Shown here: one piece after another, positions 17,779-27,185 of the stretch
Numbering within the stretch: position 1 is the first letter of the stretch
How the letters are laid out: every line of letters starts with the position of its first letter
Origin: an uncultured Clostridia bacterium
GTDB taxonomy: Bacteria; Bacillota; Clostridia; Lachnospirales; CAG-274
NCBI GenBank assembly: GCA_947589665.1
Contig: CANQBJ010000002.1
Location: forward strand, 1-64,000
Length of the DNA stretch: 64,000 nucleotides
Direction: 5' to 3'
Notes under the pieces: generated by a model
What the model saw: only the letters and a program-made list of their open reading frames with translations
Told to the model about the DNA's origin: nothing
Database searches by the model: none
Translations under genes and position numbers: made by a program

Positions 17779-17854
17779 AAAAACCTCCCGCTTATGTATA
17801 ATAAGATATTTTCCTTTTATTTACCTTAAGTATACATTATATCGGGAGGTTTTT
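17779..17854 (-). promoter_or_regulatory. SD-sequestering inverted repeat and internal promoter
   Basis: AAAAACCTCCCG (plus 17779-17790) and CGGGAGGTTTTT (17843-17854) are perfect 12-nt complements. In the minus-strand RNA the downstream arm contains the lipoprotein Shine-Dalgarno. A promoter TTGAAA (17857-17852), 17 bp, TATACT (17834-17829) overlaps the upstream arm, so transcripts from it would lack that arm and leave the SD free. The structure may alternatively serve as a long-loop terminator of the efflux operon. Confidence 0.6.
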
Positions 17855-17864
17855 CAATAATTTT

Positions 17865-19031
17865 TTACATTACAAGGTTTGAATTGTTAAACTGCATTAC
17901 AAGAAGATCGTAGGAACGTGCCGCTGAGTCCATCTGAGCCTTCAGCTGCTCTATAGAGTACTTGAACTGGTCAAGCTCTATTTGTGTTATCTTGCCAAGC
18001 TTAAGCTGAGTTTCCTTTACTACAAGCTGCTCCTCCATATCCCTGAGATTTGCCTTGTTCTGAGCGTATGTGCTCTCTGTATTCTTTATATTGTCATACA
18101 GTGATGTAATGGCAGCCGTAAGTGCTGTCTTTGTATCACTGAGACCTCTGTTTGCCTGATTATACTGTGAATCAATAGTTTCCTTATCGCTTGTCGTAAC
18201 ACCTGTGCTGCCTCTGTAGCCGTAGGTATCAGAGGTATACTTTGCAACATCTACAGTGTCCTCAAGCTCCTTTAAAGTCTGATTTGAGCTAAGAGCCCTT
18301 GCTATAGTTGTATCCAGATCAAGCTGAGAGCTTACAGGTGTAAACTCCTTATCCTCAACTATGATATTGTACTTCTTGTTTACGCTTTCGCCCATAAGCT
18401 GATTAAGACTTCTGAAGGCTGCTGACATAGAGTTTTCAAGACTAAGCTTGCTTGCCACAAGATTTTCATGAGCAGTTACCTGAGCATCATACTCTACCTG
18501 ACTTACCTTACCAACCTTAAGCATTACCTTATAAATCTCAAGCTGTCTTTCACTAAGCCCTATTCCCTCGTCATAAAGCTCTATACTTTTTTCGGCATCC
18601 TTAAGTCCGTAGAAAAGCTGCTTTATATTATACTCTATCTTGCTCTTTTCAGCCTCTTTGTCCGCATCATAATTCTTAAGACTGTTTGTAAGGTTTCTGA
18701 GAGCTATTGAGTATGAAACGGTGGATGTAGCGTCTACAGAGCTTTGCCATGCATACTTTGTTACCATTTCATTTATCTCGGCGATCTCCTGGCTTTCATC
18801 CAGGTTTTTTAAATTCCTGCTGTAGGCAATAGCCTTTTCCACTGCTTGATCTACCGTAAGGTCAGTTACGGTGCCGTCGTCCACTGCGTTATTGCCGTAG
18901 GTGGAGCCTATGACCTTTACCTCGCCGTTCTTGCTTGTTCCTATGGATGAAAGTCTGTCGGCATATACGGGACTTGAAGACGTAATTACCGCAACTGCCA
19001 TGGCAGTACATAATATTCTTTTACTGTTCAT
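17865..19031 (-). CDS. TolC-family protein
   Basis: A 388-aa protein with a signal peptide and two long alpha-helical hairpin repeats rich in Q, K, L and E (for example LGKITQIELDQFKYSIEQLK near the C-terminus), the outer-membrane-efflux-protein pattern. In diderms TolC is the outer channel of tripartite pumps; here it is the third gene of a MarR-MFP-RND-TolC operon and overlaps the RND gene by 11 nt. The length is shorter than E. coli TolC, and the beta-barrel strands are not obvious by eye. Its role in a presumably monoderm cell is unclear; such genes do occur in Clostridia. Confidence 0.82.
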   Translation of the reverse strand: MNSKRILCTAMAVAVITSSSPVYADRLSSIGTSKNGEVKVIGSTYGNNAVDDGTVTDLTVDQAVEKAIAYSRNLKNLDESQEIAEINEMVTKYAWQSSVDATSTVSYSIALRNLTNSLKNYDADKEAEKSKIEYNIKQLFYGLKDAEKSIELYDEGIGLSERQLEIYKVMLKVGKVSQVEYDAQVTAHENLVASKLSLENSMSAAFRSLNQLMGESVNKKYNIIVEDKEFTPVSSQLDLDTTIARALSSNQTLKELEDTVDVAKYTSDTYGYRGSTGVTTSDKETIDSQYNQANRGLSDTKTALTAAITSLYDNIKNTESTYAQNKANLRDMEEQLVVKETQLKLGKITQIELDQFKYSIEQLKAQMDSAARSYDLLVMQFNNSNLVM

Positions 19032-22000
19032 TTGTCACTGCTCCTTTCTTTAAGGCCTTTTTAGCCTCTTTCCTCATTCTTTTATCCTCGTCCTTCTGAG
19101 ATACCCTTCTTCTGTGCTTTTTCCTGAATTTATTCTTTACTGAATTAATTCCGGAATAGAGAAGAGGTATGAACAAAAGTGTAATAAGCGTACCTATTGT
19201 AAGACCGAATACTATAACTATACCCAAACTTTGGTTTGTTTCCATACCTGAGCCAATGGCAAGGGCTACGGGAAGCATACCTATAACGGTTGTAAGAGTA
19301 GTCATAAGTATAGGTCTAAGTCTGTCGCGTCCTGCCTCTGCAAGAGCCTCGTTTACTCCCAGCTCCTCGTCATTTTCAAGAAGCTGATTGGTATGGTCAA
19401 CAAGCACGATACCGTTGTTAACTACCATACCTACAAGCATTATAAGTCCCATATATGCCGAAGCCGTAAGGCTGTTGCCCGTAACAAGAAGTCCTAAAAT
19501 ACCGCCTGTAATGGACATAGGCATTGAGAACATTATAATAAAGGGATATACAAAGGACTCAAACTGTGACGCCATAACCATATAAACCAGGAGTATAGCT
19601 ACTACTATACAGGTAAACAGGTCTGAAAATGTGTCCTGCATCATTTCCATTATGCCGCCGAACTCATAGGTATAGCCCTCTGGGAATACGTAATTGTCAA
19701 GTACCCGCTGTACCTGTTCTCTCTGGGCGGAGCCATCAAGACCCTTTATCTCGCCTGTAAGCTCTATGTATTTCTGCTGATTTTCTCTGGTGATTGTAAG
19801 TGCGCTTTCGCCCATTTCGATGCTTGCCACCTCTGTAAGAGGAATAGTGGCACCTGTAGGCGTAGTGACGTTGATATTATTAAGGTCCTTTATGTACTCT
19901 ATATCATCATCGGGGTACATTATCCTGACATCGATCTCCGTACCACCTGTCTTGTATTCCGTAGCAACGGAGCCTGAATTTGCTGCGCTTATGGCAGAAG
20001 CTATAGTCCTTGTATTAAGACCGTACTGGGCTGCCTTTGCCCTGTTTATTACAATGCTTGCCTCCGAAGATGCGTCATCAAGTGAGGATTCTACATTTGA
20101 GGCATTGGGTATCTTTGAAAATTCCTCCATAAGCTCGCCGCTTATTTCTCTGAGGGTATCGTTATCATCGCCCTTTATCTGTACATTAAAGCCATTGCCT
20201 GCCAATGAACCCATAGACATACCGCTGTCGCTTACCTCTATTTCGCAGCCTGCTATATTCTGAAGCTTGCTTTCGATATCGTCTGCTATTTCCTCGCTGG
20301 AGCGTGTTCTGTCCTCCTTGTCGCCTACATCGTAATTAAGCGAAACGGTGGAGCCTGTGCTAAATCCCATCATACCGCCTACGGATGCATACATCCTTTC
20401 GGTCTCCGGAACATCGCCTATTCTCTCAAGGAGGGTGTTAAGCATAGCCTCGCTTGTTTCATAGTCTGTACCGTTGGGAAGAGTAGCTGTAACGCTTATT
20501 GAACCCTCGTCTGTAGATGCCATAAGGTCTGAACCTACCAGGGGCACGCAGAAAAGTGAGCCTACGAATACCGCTATAATTATAAATGTACTTCTTATCC
20601 TGTGATTAAGACACATTGTTATAAGCTTTGCGTAGCCCCTGTCCATTTTATCCAGGAAGCTACCTACGCCTTTATCAAGCTTATCGATAATGCCGCCTTC
20701 CTTGTGCTTTTTGCTTTCCTCATAGCGCATAAGCACTGCCGAAGCCATAGGCACAAAGGTAAGAGCCGTCACAAGGGATGCGGTAAGAGCAAAGCATACG
20801 GTATATGATATCTCCTTCATAATATCGCCCATTGTACCCGGCATAAATGTAAGAGGAAGGAAAACGGCAACTGTTGTAAGGGTGGAAGCCGTAATTGCCA
20901 TTGATACCTCTGAGGAGCCGTGATATGCCGCCTCAAAGGCGCTCAAGCCTTCGGACCGCTTCTTGAATATATTCTCAAGTACAACTACCGAGTTATCCAC
21001 AAGCATACCTATGGCTATTACCACACCGCCCAGGGACATCATATTAAGGGACATACCGCTCAGATACATAAGAGCGAATGTAGCAAATATTGATGTAGGG
21101 ATAGATACACCTATAATAAGGGACATTCTTACACTTCTCAGTATTATAAGGAGTACGAATATAGCTATGAATGCCGCCTGAAAGGCTGTGCTAACCATAT
21201 TGTTTATACCAAGCTCTATGTACTCTGCCGTGTTCGTAAGCATGGTCAACTCAAAATCCGGATACTGCTTCTTTATGTCATCCATAGTCTTGAGAATACT
21301 CTTGCTCACGGTAACGATATTGGCATCGCTTTGCTTGGAAAGAGCATACATACAGCCCTCTTCACCGTTTATAAGGGTCTTGGAGCTTTTATCCTTCTCC
21401 ATTTCTTTTACCTCGGCAACATCCTTTATCATAACATTGTTGCCTGTCTTTGTAGTAATGAAGGTATTCTTTATATCCTCTAATGAATTGAATTCACCCT
21501 CTGTCCTCAAAGCGATCTCGGTTGTACCCTGCTTAAGAGAGCCTGAAGGCATATTCGTATTTTCCGCCGCAAGGGCTGCGGAAATGGTATTGATCGTAAT
21601 TCCGTAATTCTGCAGCTTATTCTGGTCAACTATTATCCTGACCTCTTTATCTGTACCGCCCATAAGTGATACAGAAGATACGCCGTCTATCTTTTCAAAC
21701 ATTGAAGAAACATTGTCGTCAAGAAGATTGTAGAGGGTATCTACATCATACTTGCTGCTTGTGACACCTACCATAATACTCTGGGCATTCATATCCATCT
21801 TCATTACAGTCGGATCGTTAGCATCGTCGGGCAGCATTGCCCTTACTCTGTCCAGTCTGTCTCTCATATCGTTTGTGGCAATATCTATATCCGTACCATC
21901 AACAAACTGTATGGCTACTATTGAAGAGCCTGAAGAGGACTGTGACGTAATGGTATCGACACCTGTTATGGTGGCAAGCTGCTCCTCTATAGGCTTTGTT

Positions 22001-22182
22001 ACAAGCTCCTCCATTTCCTCGGGAGCCGCTCCTGTGTAATTGCACATTACAAGAGCAACGGGTAAATCTACATTGGGTGTCATAGCAAGCTCTAAGTTGT
22101 TATAGGCTATGAAGCCGCCTAAGAACACAACTAAAGTCGCCATAATTACCGTAACTTTTCTTTTAATACAGGTTTTTATCAT
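19021..22182 (-). CDS. RND-family efflux pump (HAE1/SwrC-like)
   Basis: A 1053-aa inner-membrane proton-driven transporter with the RND layout: TM1, a large extracytoplasmic loop (residues about 35-330), TM2-6, a second loop and TM8-12. The TM4 motif reads GMLVDNSVVVLENI; the second aspartate of the AcrB pair is Asn, as in SwrC-type Gram-positive RND proteins. The C-terminus is a basic cytoplasmic tail. The start codon overlaps the MFP stop (ATGA), showing translational coupling. Likely substrates are drugs or amphiphiles, possibly secreted lipids; the specificity cannot be told. Confidence 0.93.
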   Translation of the reverse strand: MIKTCIKRKVTVIMATLVVFLGGFIAYNNLELAMTPNVDLPVALVMCNYTGAAPEEMEELVTKPIEEQLATITGVDTITSQSSSGSSIVAIQFVDGTDIDIATNDMRDRLDRVRAMLPDDANDPTVMKMDMNAQSIMVGVTSSKYDVDTLYNLLDDNVSSMFEKIDGVSSVSLMGGTDKEVRIIVDQNKLQNYGITINTISAALAAENTNMPSGSLKQGTTEIALRTEGEFNSLEDIKNTFITTKTGNNVMIKDVAEVKEMEKDKSSKTLINGEEGCMYALSKQSDANIVTVSKSILKTMDDIKKQYPDFELTMLTNTAEYIELGINNMVSTAFQAAFIAIFVLLIILRSVRMSLIIGVSIPTSIFATFALMYLSGMSLNMMSLGGVVIAIGMLVDNSVVVLENIFKKRSEGLSAFEAAYHGSSEVSMAITASTLTTVAVFLPLTFMPGTMGDIMKEISYTVCFALTASLVTALTFVPMASAVLMRYEESKKHKEGGIIDKLDKGVGSFLDKMDRGYAKLITMCLNHRIRSTFIIIAVFVGSLFCVPLVGSDLMASTDEGSISVTATLPNGTDYETSEAMLNTLLERIGDVPETERMYASVGGMMGFSTGSTVSLNYDVGDKEDRTRSSEEIADDIESKLQNIAGCEIEVSDSGMSMGSLAGNGFNVQIKGDDNDTLREISGELMEEFSKIPNASNVESSLDDASSEASIVINRAKAAQYGLNTRTIASAISAANSGSVATEYKTGGTEIDVRIMYPDDDIEYIKDLNNINVTTPTGATIPLTEVASIEMGESALTITRENQQKYIELTGEIKGLDGSAQREQVQRVLDNYVFPEGYTYEFGGIMEMMQDTFSDLFTCIVVAILLVYMVMASQFESFVYPFIIMFSMPMSITGGILGLLVTGNSLTASAYMGLIMLVGMVVNNGIVLVDHTNQLLENDEELGVNEALAEAGRDRLRPILMTTLTTVIGMLPVALAIGSGMETNQSLGIVIVFGLTIGTLITLLFIPLLYSGINSVKNKFRKKHRRRVSQKDEDKRMRKEAKKALKKGAVTNEQ

Positions 22183-23672
22183 TTCTTAGCCCCCTTGCCC
22201 TTGGCAGGAGCCTCATTATTATCTGTGGCAGCCTCTGTTGTCTGCTCTATCTCTACTCCGTTGTCCGTCACTATGTTTATGGCATCGCCGTCTGCAAGAT
22301 ATGTCTGACCCTTTACGACTACCTTGTCTGTAGCCTCAATGCCTGAGGTCACCTCAATGGTGTCGCCTGTGTCTATACCTATGGTAACGGTCTTTCTGAC
22401 AGCGGTATTTCCGTTTTCTGCTACAAATACATAGTATTCCTCACCGTTCTTGTCAAGAACTGCATCCCTTGGCAGTACAAAAGCGTCGTTGCTTGTGGAC
22501 TTGGCAAAATGTACCTCAGCAAACATACCTGCCTTTAAAGTGCCTGTAGTGTTGGGGATATTTATTTTTATAGTATATGTGCCGTCGGTATTTGCTCCGG
22601 GGGGTATCTCCGTAATAGAGCCTGTAAACTCCCCGCCCTCTGTCAAAGAAGGAATATTGATAGTAACTGCATCTCCCACATTTACGCTTGTGGCTATCTG
22701 CTCTGATACATTGACCTCAACCTTAAGAGATGAAAGGTCTACTATCTGGTAGCCCACTCCTGCTGCCATAGCGCCTGCTGTGACGTTCTTCTTGAGAACG
22801 GTACCGCTTATGGGACTTGTGACTGTGCAGTAGTCTATCTGCTGCTTTGCGTTCTCCACAGCTACCGTTGCTGACTTCTGAGCCGCAAGGGCAGTATTGA
22901 GAGCGTCATTTGCCCTCTTTGTATTTTCTGCCGTAGTTTCATTGGCAAGTATATTGTATGAGGTATTTGCCTGATTTAAAGCGTCCTCGGCACTCTTTAC
23001 TCCAAGCTCCGCCTTATCCTTAGCATTGTTAGCTGTAGTAAGGGTATTTGCAGCTGTGTCAAGGGCAATCTTAAGGTTGTTAAGAGTGTCCTCGGCAAGT
23101 CCTCCTACATCGTAAAGCTGCTTGTTTATGTCGTAGTCATTCTTTGCCTTGTCATAATTTGTCTGGGCATTTGTCACTGCTATTTTGGCGTCCTCTACAG
23201 ACTTCTTTGCATTCTCAAGAGCCGTCTGGGCATTGGTAATGGCACTCTTGGCACCCTCAAGCTGTGACTTCATAGTCGCTCCGTTTGCCGTGGTAACACC
23301 TGTTCTTGCAGACTGCACGCCTGCATTGGCTGAATTAAGTGAAGCCTGAGCGCTCTTAAGAGCAGTCTGATAATCCTTGTCATCTATCTTATAAAGTACG
23401 GCGCCCTTTGTAACGGTATCGCCTACCTCAAAATATGTAGCTGCAACCGTTCCCTGAGCCTTGGCAGTCACGTCAACAGTTTCGGCAGCCTGTATAGTAC
23501 CTGAATACATATACTCGTCCTTAACTGTGTTTATGGTAGGATTGGCAACCTCTACGCTGGTAGCCTTTTTCTCCTGTTCTGTTTCGGGCATACCGCCCTT
23601 TGGTCCTCCGCCGCAGCCTGAAAGCATTGCAATACATAAAGCCGCAGCCGTAAATCTCAAATACTTTTTCAT
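22179..23672 (-). CDS. RND-associated membrane fusion (HlyD-like) lipoprotein
   Basis: A 497-aa periplasmic-adaptor-type protein with a lipobox (LSGCG) in the first 25 residues. A biotinyl-lipoyl half motif follows (GTVAATYFEVGDTVTKGAVL), then an unusually long Ala/Lys/Asn coiled coil (about 95-265), the second half motif (TSPISGTVLKKNVTAG) and a beta-barrel/membrane-proximal domain. It bridges the RND pump with TolC or the cell wall. The ribosome site TGGGAGG lies before ATG 23672. The C-terminus is a Lys/Gly-rich tail. Confidence 0.92.
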   Translation of the reverse strand: MKKYLRFTAAALCIAMLSGCGGGPKGGMPETEQEKKATSVEVANPTINTVKDEYMYSGTIQAAETVDVTAKAQGTVAATYFEVGDTVTKGAVLYKIDDKDYQTALKSAQASLNSANAGVQSARTGVTTANGATMKSQLEGAKSAITNAQTALENAKKSVEDAKIAVTNAQTNYDKAKNDYDINKQLYDVGGLAEDTLNNLKIALDTAANTLTTANNAKDKAELGVKSAEDALNQANTSYNILANETTAENTKRANDALNTALAAQKSATVAVENAKQQIDYCTVTSPISGTVLKKNVTAGAMAAGVGYQIVDLSSLKVEVNVSEQIATSVNVGDAVTINIPSLTEGGEFTGSITEIPPGANTDGTYTIKINIPNTTGTLKAGMFAEVHFAKSTSNDAFVLPRDAVLDKNGEEYYVFVAENGNTAVRKTVTIGIDTGDTIEVTSGIEATDKVVVKGQTYLADGDAINIVTDNGVEIEQTTEAATDNNEAPAKGKGAKK

Positions 23673-23735
23673 ACATAACCTCCCAGATTTGCTTTATAAT
23701 TTTATTATTAAAAATTTTTAACACAGATCAAATTA

Positions 23736-24158
23736 TCATATAAGCTTCTTGAGTATGCTTACAAGTGAGCTTTTTTCCTCCTCGGTAAGATGACCGTAGA
23801 GCTTATTTTCAATATCCTTGGCAGAGTTTTGTACAAACTCCGTTATTTCCCTGCCCCTTTCACCTAATCTCAATATTTTATTGCGGGCGTCTGTTTTGCT
23901 TTGCTCTCTTACTATCAGTCCGTTCTTTATCATTGTATTTATCATACTGGAAACAGATGATTCCTTAACACCCATTTCCTTGCTGAGTGTCTTCTGATTG
24001 ACAGAACCGTCCTCCACAAAACGTATTATGCCGAGTATGGCTGCCTGCATAACTGAAATATTGAATTTCTTAAGTATTTCATTTTGCAGGAGCATACATT
24101 TGTGGGATGCCTGATAGAGCAAGGGTGTGATACCCATATTTATGTTCAGATCCTTCAT
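23736..24158 (-). CDS. MarR-family transcriptional regulator
   Basis: A 140-aa winged-helix regulator with the MarR core: KFNISVMQAAILGIIR, the recognition region LSKEMGVKESSVSSMINTMIKNGLI and the wing DARNKILRLGERG. It is first in the efflux operon and probably represses it through the palindrome TTAGAATTCTAA, which lies between the promoter and the gene. MarR proteins release DNA on binding small phenolic or drug-like ligands; the ligand here is unknown. Confidence 0.93.
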   Translation of the reverse strand: MKDLNINMGITPLLYQASHKCMLLQNEILKKFNISVMQAAILGIIRFVEDGSVNQKTLSKEMGVKESSVSSMINTMIKNGLIVREQSKTDARNKILRLGERGREITEFVQNSAKDIENKLYGHLTEEEKSSLVSILKKLI

Positions 24159-24179
24159 TTATTTCACCTCACAATAAAC

Positions 24180-24228
24180 TTAGAATTCTAACCTTTTTGA
24201 TTGTACTCCTTATTATCAGCGATGTCAA
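24180..24228 (-). promoter_or_regulatory. Promoter and MarR operator of the efflux operon
   Basis: TTGACA (24228-24223), 17-bp spacer and TACAAT (24205-24200) form a near-consensus promoter. The perfect 12-bp palindrome TTAGAATTCTAA (24180-24191) begins 8 bp past the -10, over the expected start of transcription. A MarR dimer bound there would block RNA polymerase. Confidence 0.85.
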
Positions 24229-24255
24229 TATTTTTTTTATGAATTTTCCATTAGA

Positions 24256-24302
24256 ATAAAAAAGTTAAGATTTGCTTAATAAATACAAGCAAACCTTAAC
24301 TT
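24256..24302 (-). terminator. Terminator of the Cthe_2159-like lipoprotein gene
   Basis: AAGTTAAGGTTTGCTT pairs with its near complement across an 9-11 nt loop and is followed by TTTTTTATT on the minus strand. It insulates the MarR promoter from upstream transcription. Confidence 0.85.
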
Positions 24303-24312
24303 GAAATATATA

Positions 24313-26088
24313 CTAAAATGTCATATTTTGCGGTGCTGAGGTAATTTTTTTCGGTGATCTTTCGCCTTTTGTGCCAAAACCACCTCTGCCAAAGGCTCTG
24401 CCGCTGTTACCGTAGGAAGTGACGCCCTTCTGAGCCGTTATTTCGGCAGCGGACTTGTCATCTGTGTTTACGGTGTATTTCTCGCCTTCCTTTATATTCT
24501 CGGAAGATAATATGATATTCTGAAATTCCTTGGCAGACTTCATTTCGCCTATAACATTGCCCTTGCTGTCCTTTACCGCAACGGAGGTGCCTGCAGGCTG
24601 TACGCTGTCAAGGGTAATATTCAATACATTCTGCTTTCCGCCGTCGGGACACTGTGCCATTCCGGCTGCGCCTAATGCTATAACGCTTCCGCCGTTTATG
24701 CTGCCCTTTCCTGCATAGTCAAGAGCACCGTTACCGCTGTTGGAAGGTCCGTCTATAGCTACAACACCACCGTTTATGCTGAGATCGCCATTGGAATCTA
24801 TGCCGTCTCCGTTGGCGTCTATATGTATAGTACCGCCGTTTATTATTACCTGATGCTCTTCGCCGTCGCTGACTCCGCCCATCATTTCAGAGCCTGAGCC
24901 GCCACCTGCATTTATGCCATCGTCTTCACTTTTTATATTGATGCTGCCGCCGTTTATAGTGGCTATGGCCTTTGACTCAATGCTTTCGTCCCTTGTATCT
25001 GCGCTTATGTCTCCGCCGTTTACAGTGAGATCCCCCTCTGCCTTTATGCCCTTGCTTTTCGTAGAATTAATGACTATGCTGCCGTTTTCTATAGTTGTTA
25101 TATTTGCTGATTTTATACAATGGTCGTTAGAAATTATATTAATGCTGCCGCCCTTTATCGTTATATCGTCATCAGCCTTTATACCCTTGCTGCTTGGAAA
25201 TTCCGTAGTAGCTTCCGTTGAACTCTCGCTTACATCTGCTGTACTGCTGCCTGCAGTTGTGCTTTCCGTCATATCCTCCCTTATTGTTGTTCCTTCAGGC
25301 ATATTTTTCCTATGGCCTCTGAAGTCCTCGGACATCTGCGGTCTTTCGCCCTCAGGCATTTGAGGAGGCTGTCCGTCTATTTTAGGCATTTCACCCATCT
25401 GAGGTCTTTCACCATTGCCGAAGGGCATACCGCCTCTGCCCATAGGCTCATTGTCCGTACTCTCGGCAACCTCTCCCGTTGCCGTTACATTCAAAGCGCC
25501 GCCTTCTATATTTACATTCCCTTCTGCCTGAATACCGTCCTGCTCTGATATTATCGTAACGCTGCCGTCCTTTATTGTAATATCGTCATTGGTATGTATG
25601 CCGTCGCCTACCGAATTTATGTTTACACTGCCCTTTTCTATCTCAACGCTGTCATCAGACGCAATACCGTGGTCATAGTTTGCCTTTATATTCAGAACAC
25701 CGCTGCCCTGTAATACTATATCATCATTGGAAAATATGCAGCCCTTTCCCTCTGATGTATATTCCTTACCGTCTGTAAGAGTATTTTCACTGCCCTCTGC
25801 GGTCTCCACCGTAAGCTTGCTGCAATTCTTTCCGTATATGGCAGGTCCGCTGCTGTTTTCGATATTTACATTATTAAGTATGAGCCTAACGCTGTCCTTA
25901 GTGTCAATGCTTATCATACCCTTGTAATCTCCGCCAAGAGTATAAGTACCTCCCTTTGTTATATTATAAGTATTCTCCTTTATGCTTCCAAGATTTACGC
26001 TTACTGCCGTACCTGTATCTGCAGAGGTTATGCTGCAGCCTGATATAAGCATAGCCGCAGTGATAATCAACGCTGTTTTTCTTTTCAT
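24313..26088 (-). CDS. Carbohydrate-binding-domain lipoprotein (Cthe_2159/DUF4353-like)
   Basis: A 591-aa protein with a lipobox (LISGCS). Most of the chain consists of short beta-strand repeats of the form DDITIKGGSINI/DGINAGG, a right-handed beta-helix as in Cthe_2159-type proteins, reported to bind cellulose and pectin-like glycans. Residues about 205-305 interrupt this with a Gly/Met/Pro/Glu-rich, then Ser/Thr-rich, low-complexity insert. The C-terminal part has TSVAVKDSKGNVIGEMKS and a Gly/Arg-rich tail. ATG 26088 is chosen behind GGGGAG. It is anchored at the cell surface; the ligand is inferred. Confidence 0.85.
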   Translation of the reverse strand: MKRKTALIITAAMLISGCSITSADTGTAVSVNLGSIKENTYNITKGGTYTLGGDYKGMISIDTKDSVRLILNNVNIENSSGPAIYGKNCSKLTVETAEGSENTLTDGKEYTSEGKGCIFSNDDIVLQGSGVLNIKANYDHGIASDDSVEIEKGSVNINSVGDGIHTNDDITIKDGSVTIISEQDGIQAEGNVNIEGGALNVTATGEVAESTDNEPMGRGGMPFGNGERPQMGEMPKIDGQPPQMPEGERPQMSEDFRGHRKNMPEGTTIREDMTESTTAGSSTADVSESSTEATTEFPSSKGIKADDDITIKGGSINIISNDHCIKSANITTIENGSIVINSTKSKGIKAEGDLTVNGGDISADTRDESIESKAIATINGGSINIKSEDDGINAGGGSGSEMMGGVSDGEEHQVIINGGTIHIDANGDGIDSNGDLSINGGVVAIDGPSNSGNGALDYAGKGSINGGSVIALGAAGMAQCPDGGKQNVLNITLDSVQPAGTSVAVKDSKGNVIGEMKSAKEFQNIILSSENIKEGEKYTVNTDDKSAAEITAQKGVTSYGNSGRAFGRGGFGTKGERSPKKITSAPQNMTF

Positions 26089-26238
26089 ATCTGTCTCCCC
26101 TTTCATCTTTATGCACTTATGATAATATTTTATTTTTAAATTAAAATAAAAAGAAAATTAAAAATTAATTAAAATTGGTTGCTATTTCCGTATTTTATGA
26201 TAAAATTTAACCATAAGAGTGAATACGGAGGGTTGCAT

Positions 26239-27183
26239 ATGAAATATATAAACGAATTAAAAGAGGGAGAAAGAGTAGTCGACTTCTATCTCTGCAAGCA
26301 AAGACAGAGCAACAAGTCAACAAGAACAGGCAAAAATTATCTTTCACTTACACTGGCGGATAAAACAGGCATCATAAACGGCAAGGTATGGGATATCTCA
26401 AGAGATATACAGTCCTTTGAAGAAGGAGATTACATCAAGATAGACGCTATGGTACAGGTCTTCAACAAGGACCTCCAGCTCAATATAAAGAGGATAAGAA
26501 AGGCTCAGGAGGGAGAGTATGACGAGGCTGACTATATACCCACCACAGAAAAGAATGTAGATGAGCTTTATAAAAAGCTGGAGGCATTTATTTCATCAGT
26601 AAAGGAGCCTTACATAAATAAACTCCTTACCAATATTTTCATAAAGAATGAAAATATCTCCTCAGCCTTTAAAAAGCATACTGCGGCAAAGGCAATGCAT
26701 CACAACTATATGGGCGGTCTTATAGAACATACCATATCCGTAACGGAAATTTGCGACTTCTTTGCCTCACACTACGAAAACGTAAACAGGGATGTGCTTA
26801 TAGCATCGGCACTTCTCCACGATATAGCAAAACTCAAGGAGCTTTCCGATTTTCCCAACGTAGACTATACAGATGACGGAGAGCTTATAGGCCATATAGT
26901 AATGGGCGCCGAATTTATAGGCAGGGAGGCAGACAAGATAGAAGGCTTTCCGCACCAACTCCGCTCACTTATACAGCACAATATATTGGCTCATCACGGT
27001 GAGTACGAATACGGCTCACCTAAGCTGCCCAGAACACTTGAGGCATTTCTCCTCCACTGCGCAGATGATACGGACGCAAAGGTAAAAATGATTGAAACAA
27101 CTATTGCAGACAGTGATTTGAACGGTCCCTGGGCAGGCTATAATAAAATACTTGCAAGGAATATAAGAAAGACAGAGTTTTAA
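26239..27183 (+). CDS. YhaM-like 3'-5' exoribonuclease (OB + HD domains)
   Basis: A 314-aa protein with an N-terminal OB-fold (about 10-95: LTLADKTGIINGKVWD) and a C-terminal HD phosphohydrolase domain (HTISVTEICDF, LLHDIAKLKEL, HHGEYEYGSPKLPRTLEA). YhaM-type enzymes trim RNA and single-stranded DNA 3' ends in Firmicutes. ATG 26239 is preferred to 26179, since ACGGAGGG lies 7-14 nt upstream and the OB domain starts there. A weak promoter TTGCTA-16-TAAAAT is visible at 26179-26206. rlmD follows 2 nt after the stop codon. Confidence 0.9.
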   Translation: MKYINELKEGERVVDFYLCKQRQSNKSTRTGKNYLSLTLADKTGIINGKVWDISRDIQSFEEGDYIKIDAMVQVFNKDLQLNIKRIRKAQEGEYDEADYIPTTEKNVDELYKKLEAFISSVKEPYINKLLTNIFIKNENISSAFKKHTAAKAMHHNYMGGLIEHTISVTEICDFFASHYENVNRDVLIASALLHDIAKLKELSDFPNVDYTDDGELIGHIVMGAEFIGREADKIEGFPHQLRSLIQHNILAHHGEYEYGSPKLPRTLEAFLLHCADDTDAKVKMIETTIADSDLNGPWAGYNKILARNIRKTEF

Positions 27184-27185
27184 TA

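Noticed and set aside
17865-19031. TolC-family gene as proof of a Gram-negative outer membrane
   Set aside because: TolC-like proteins also occur in Clostridia; every other signal in the window points to Firmicutes.
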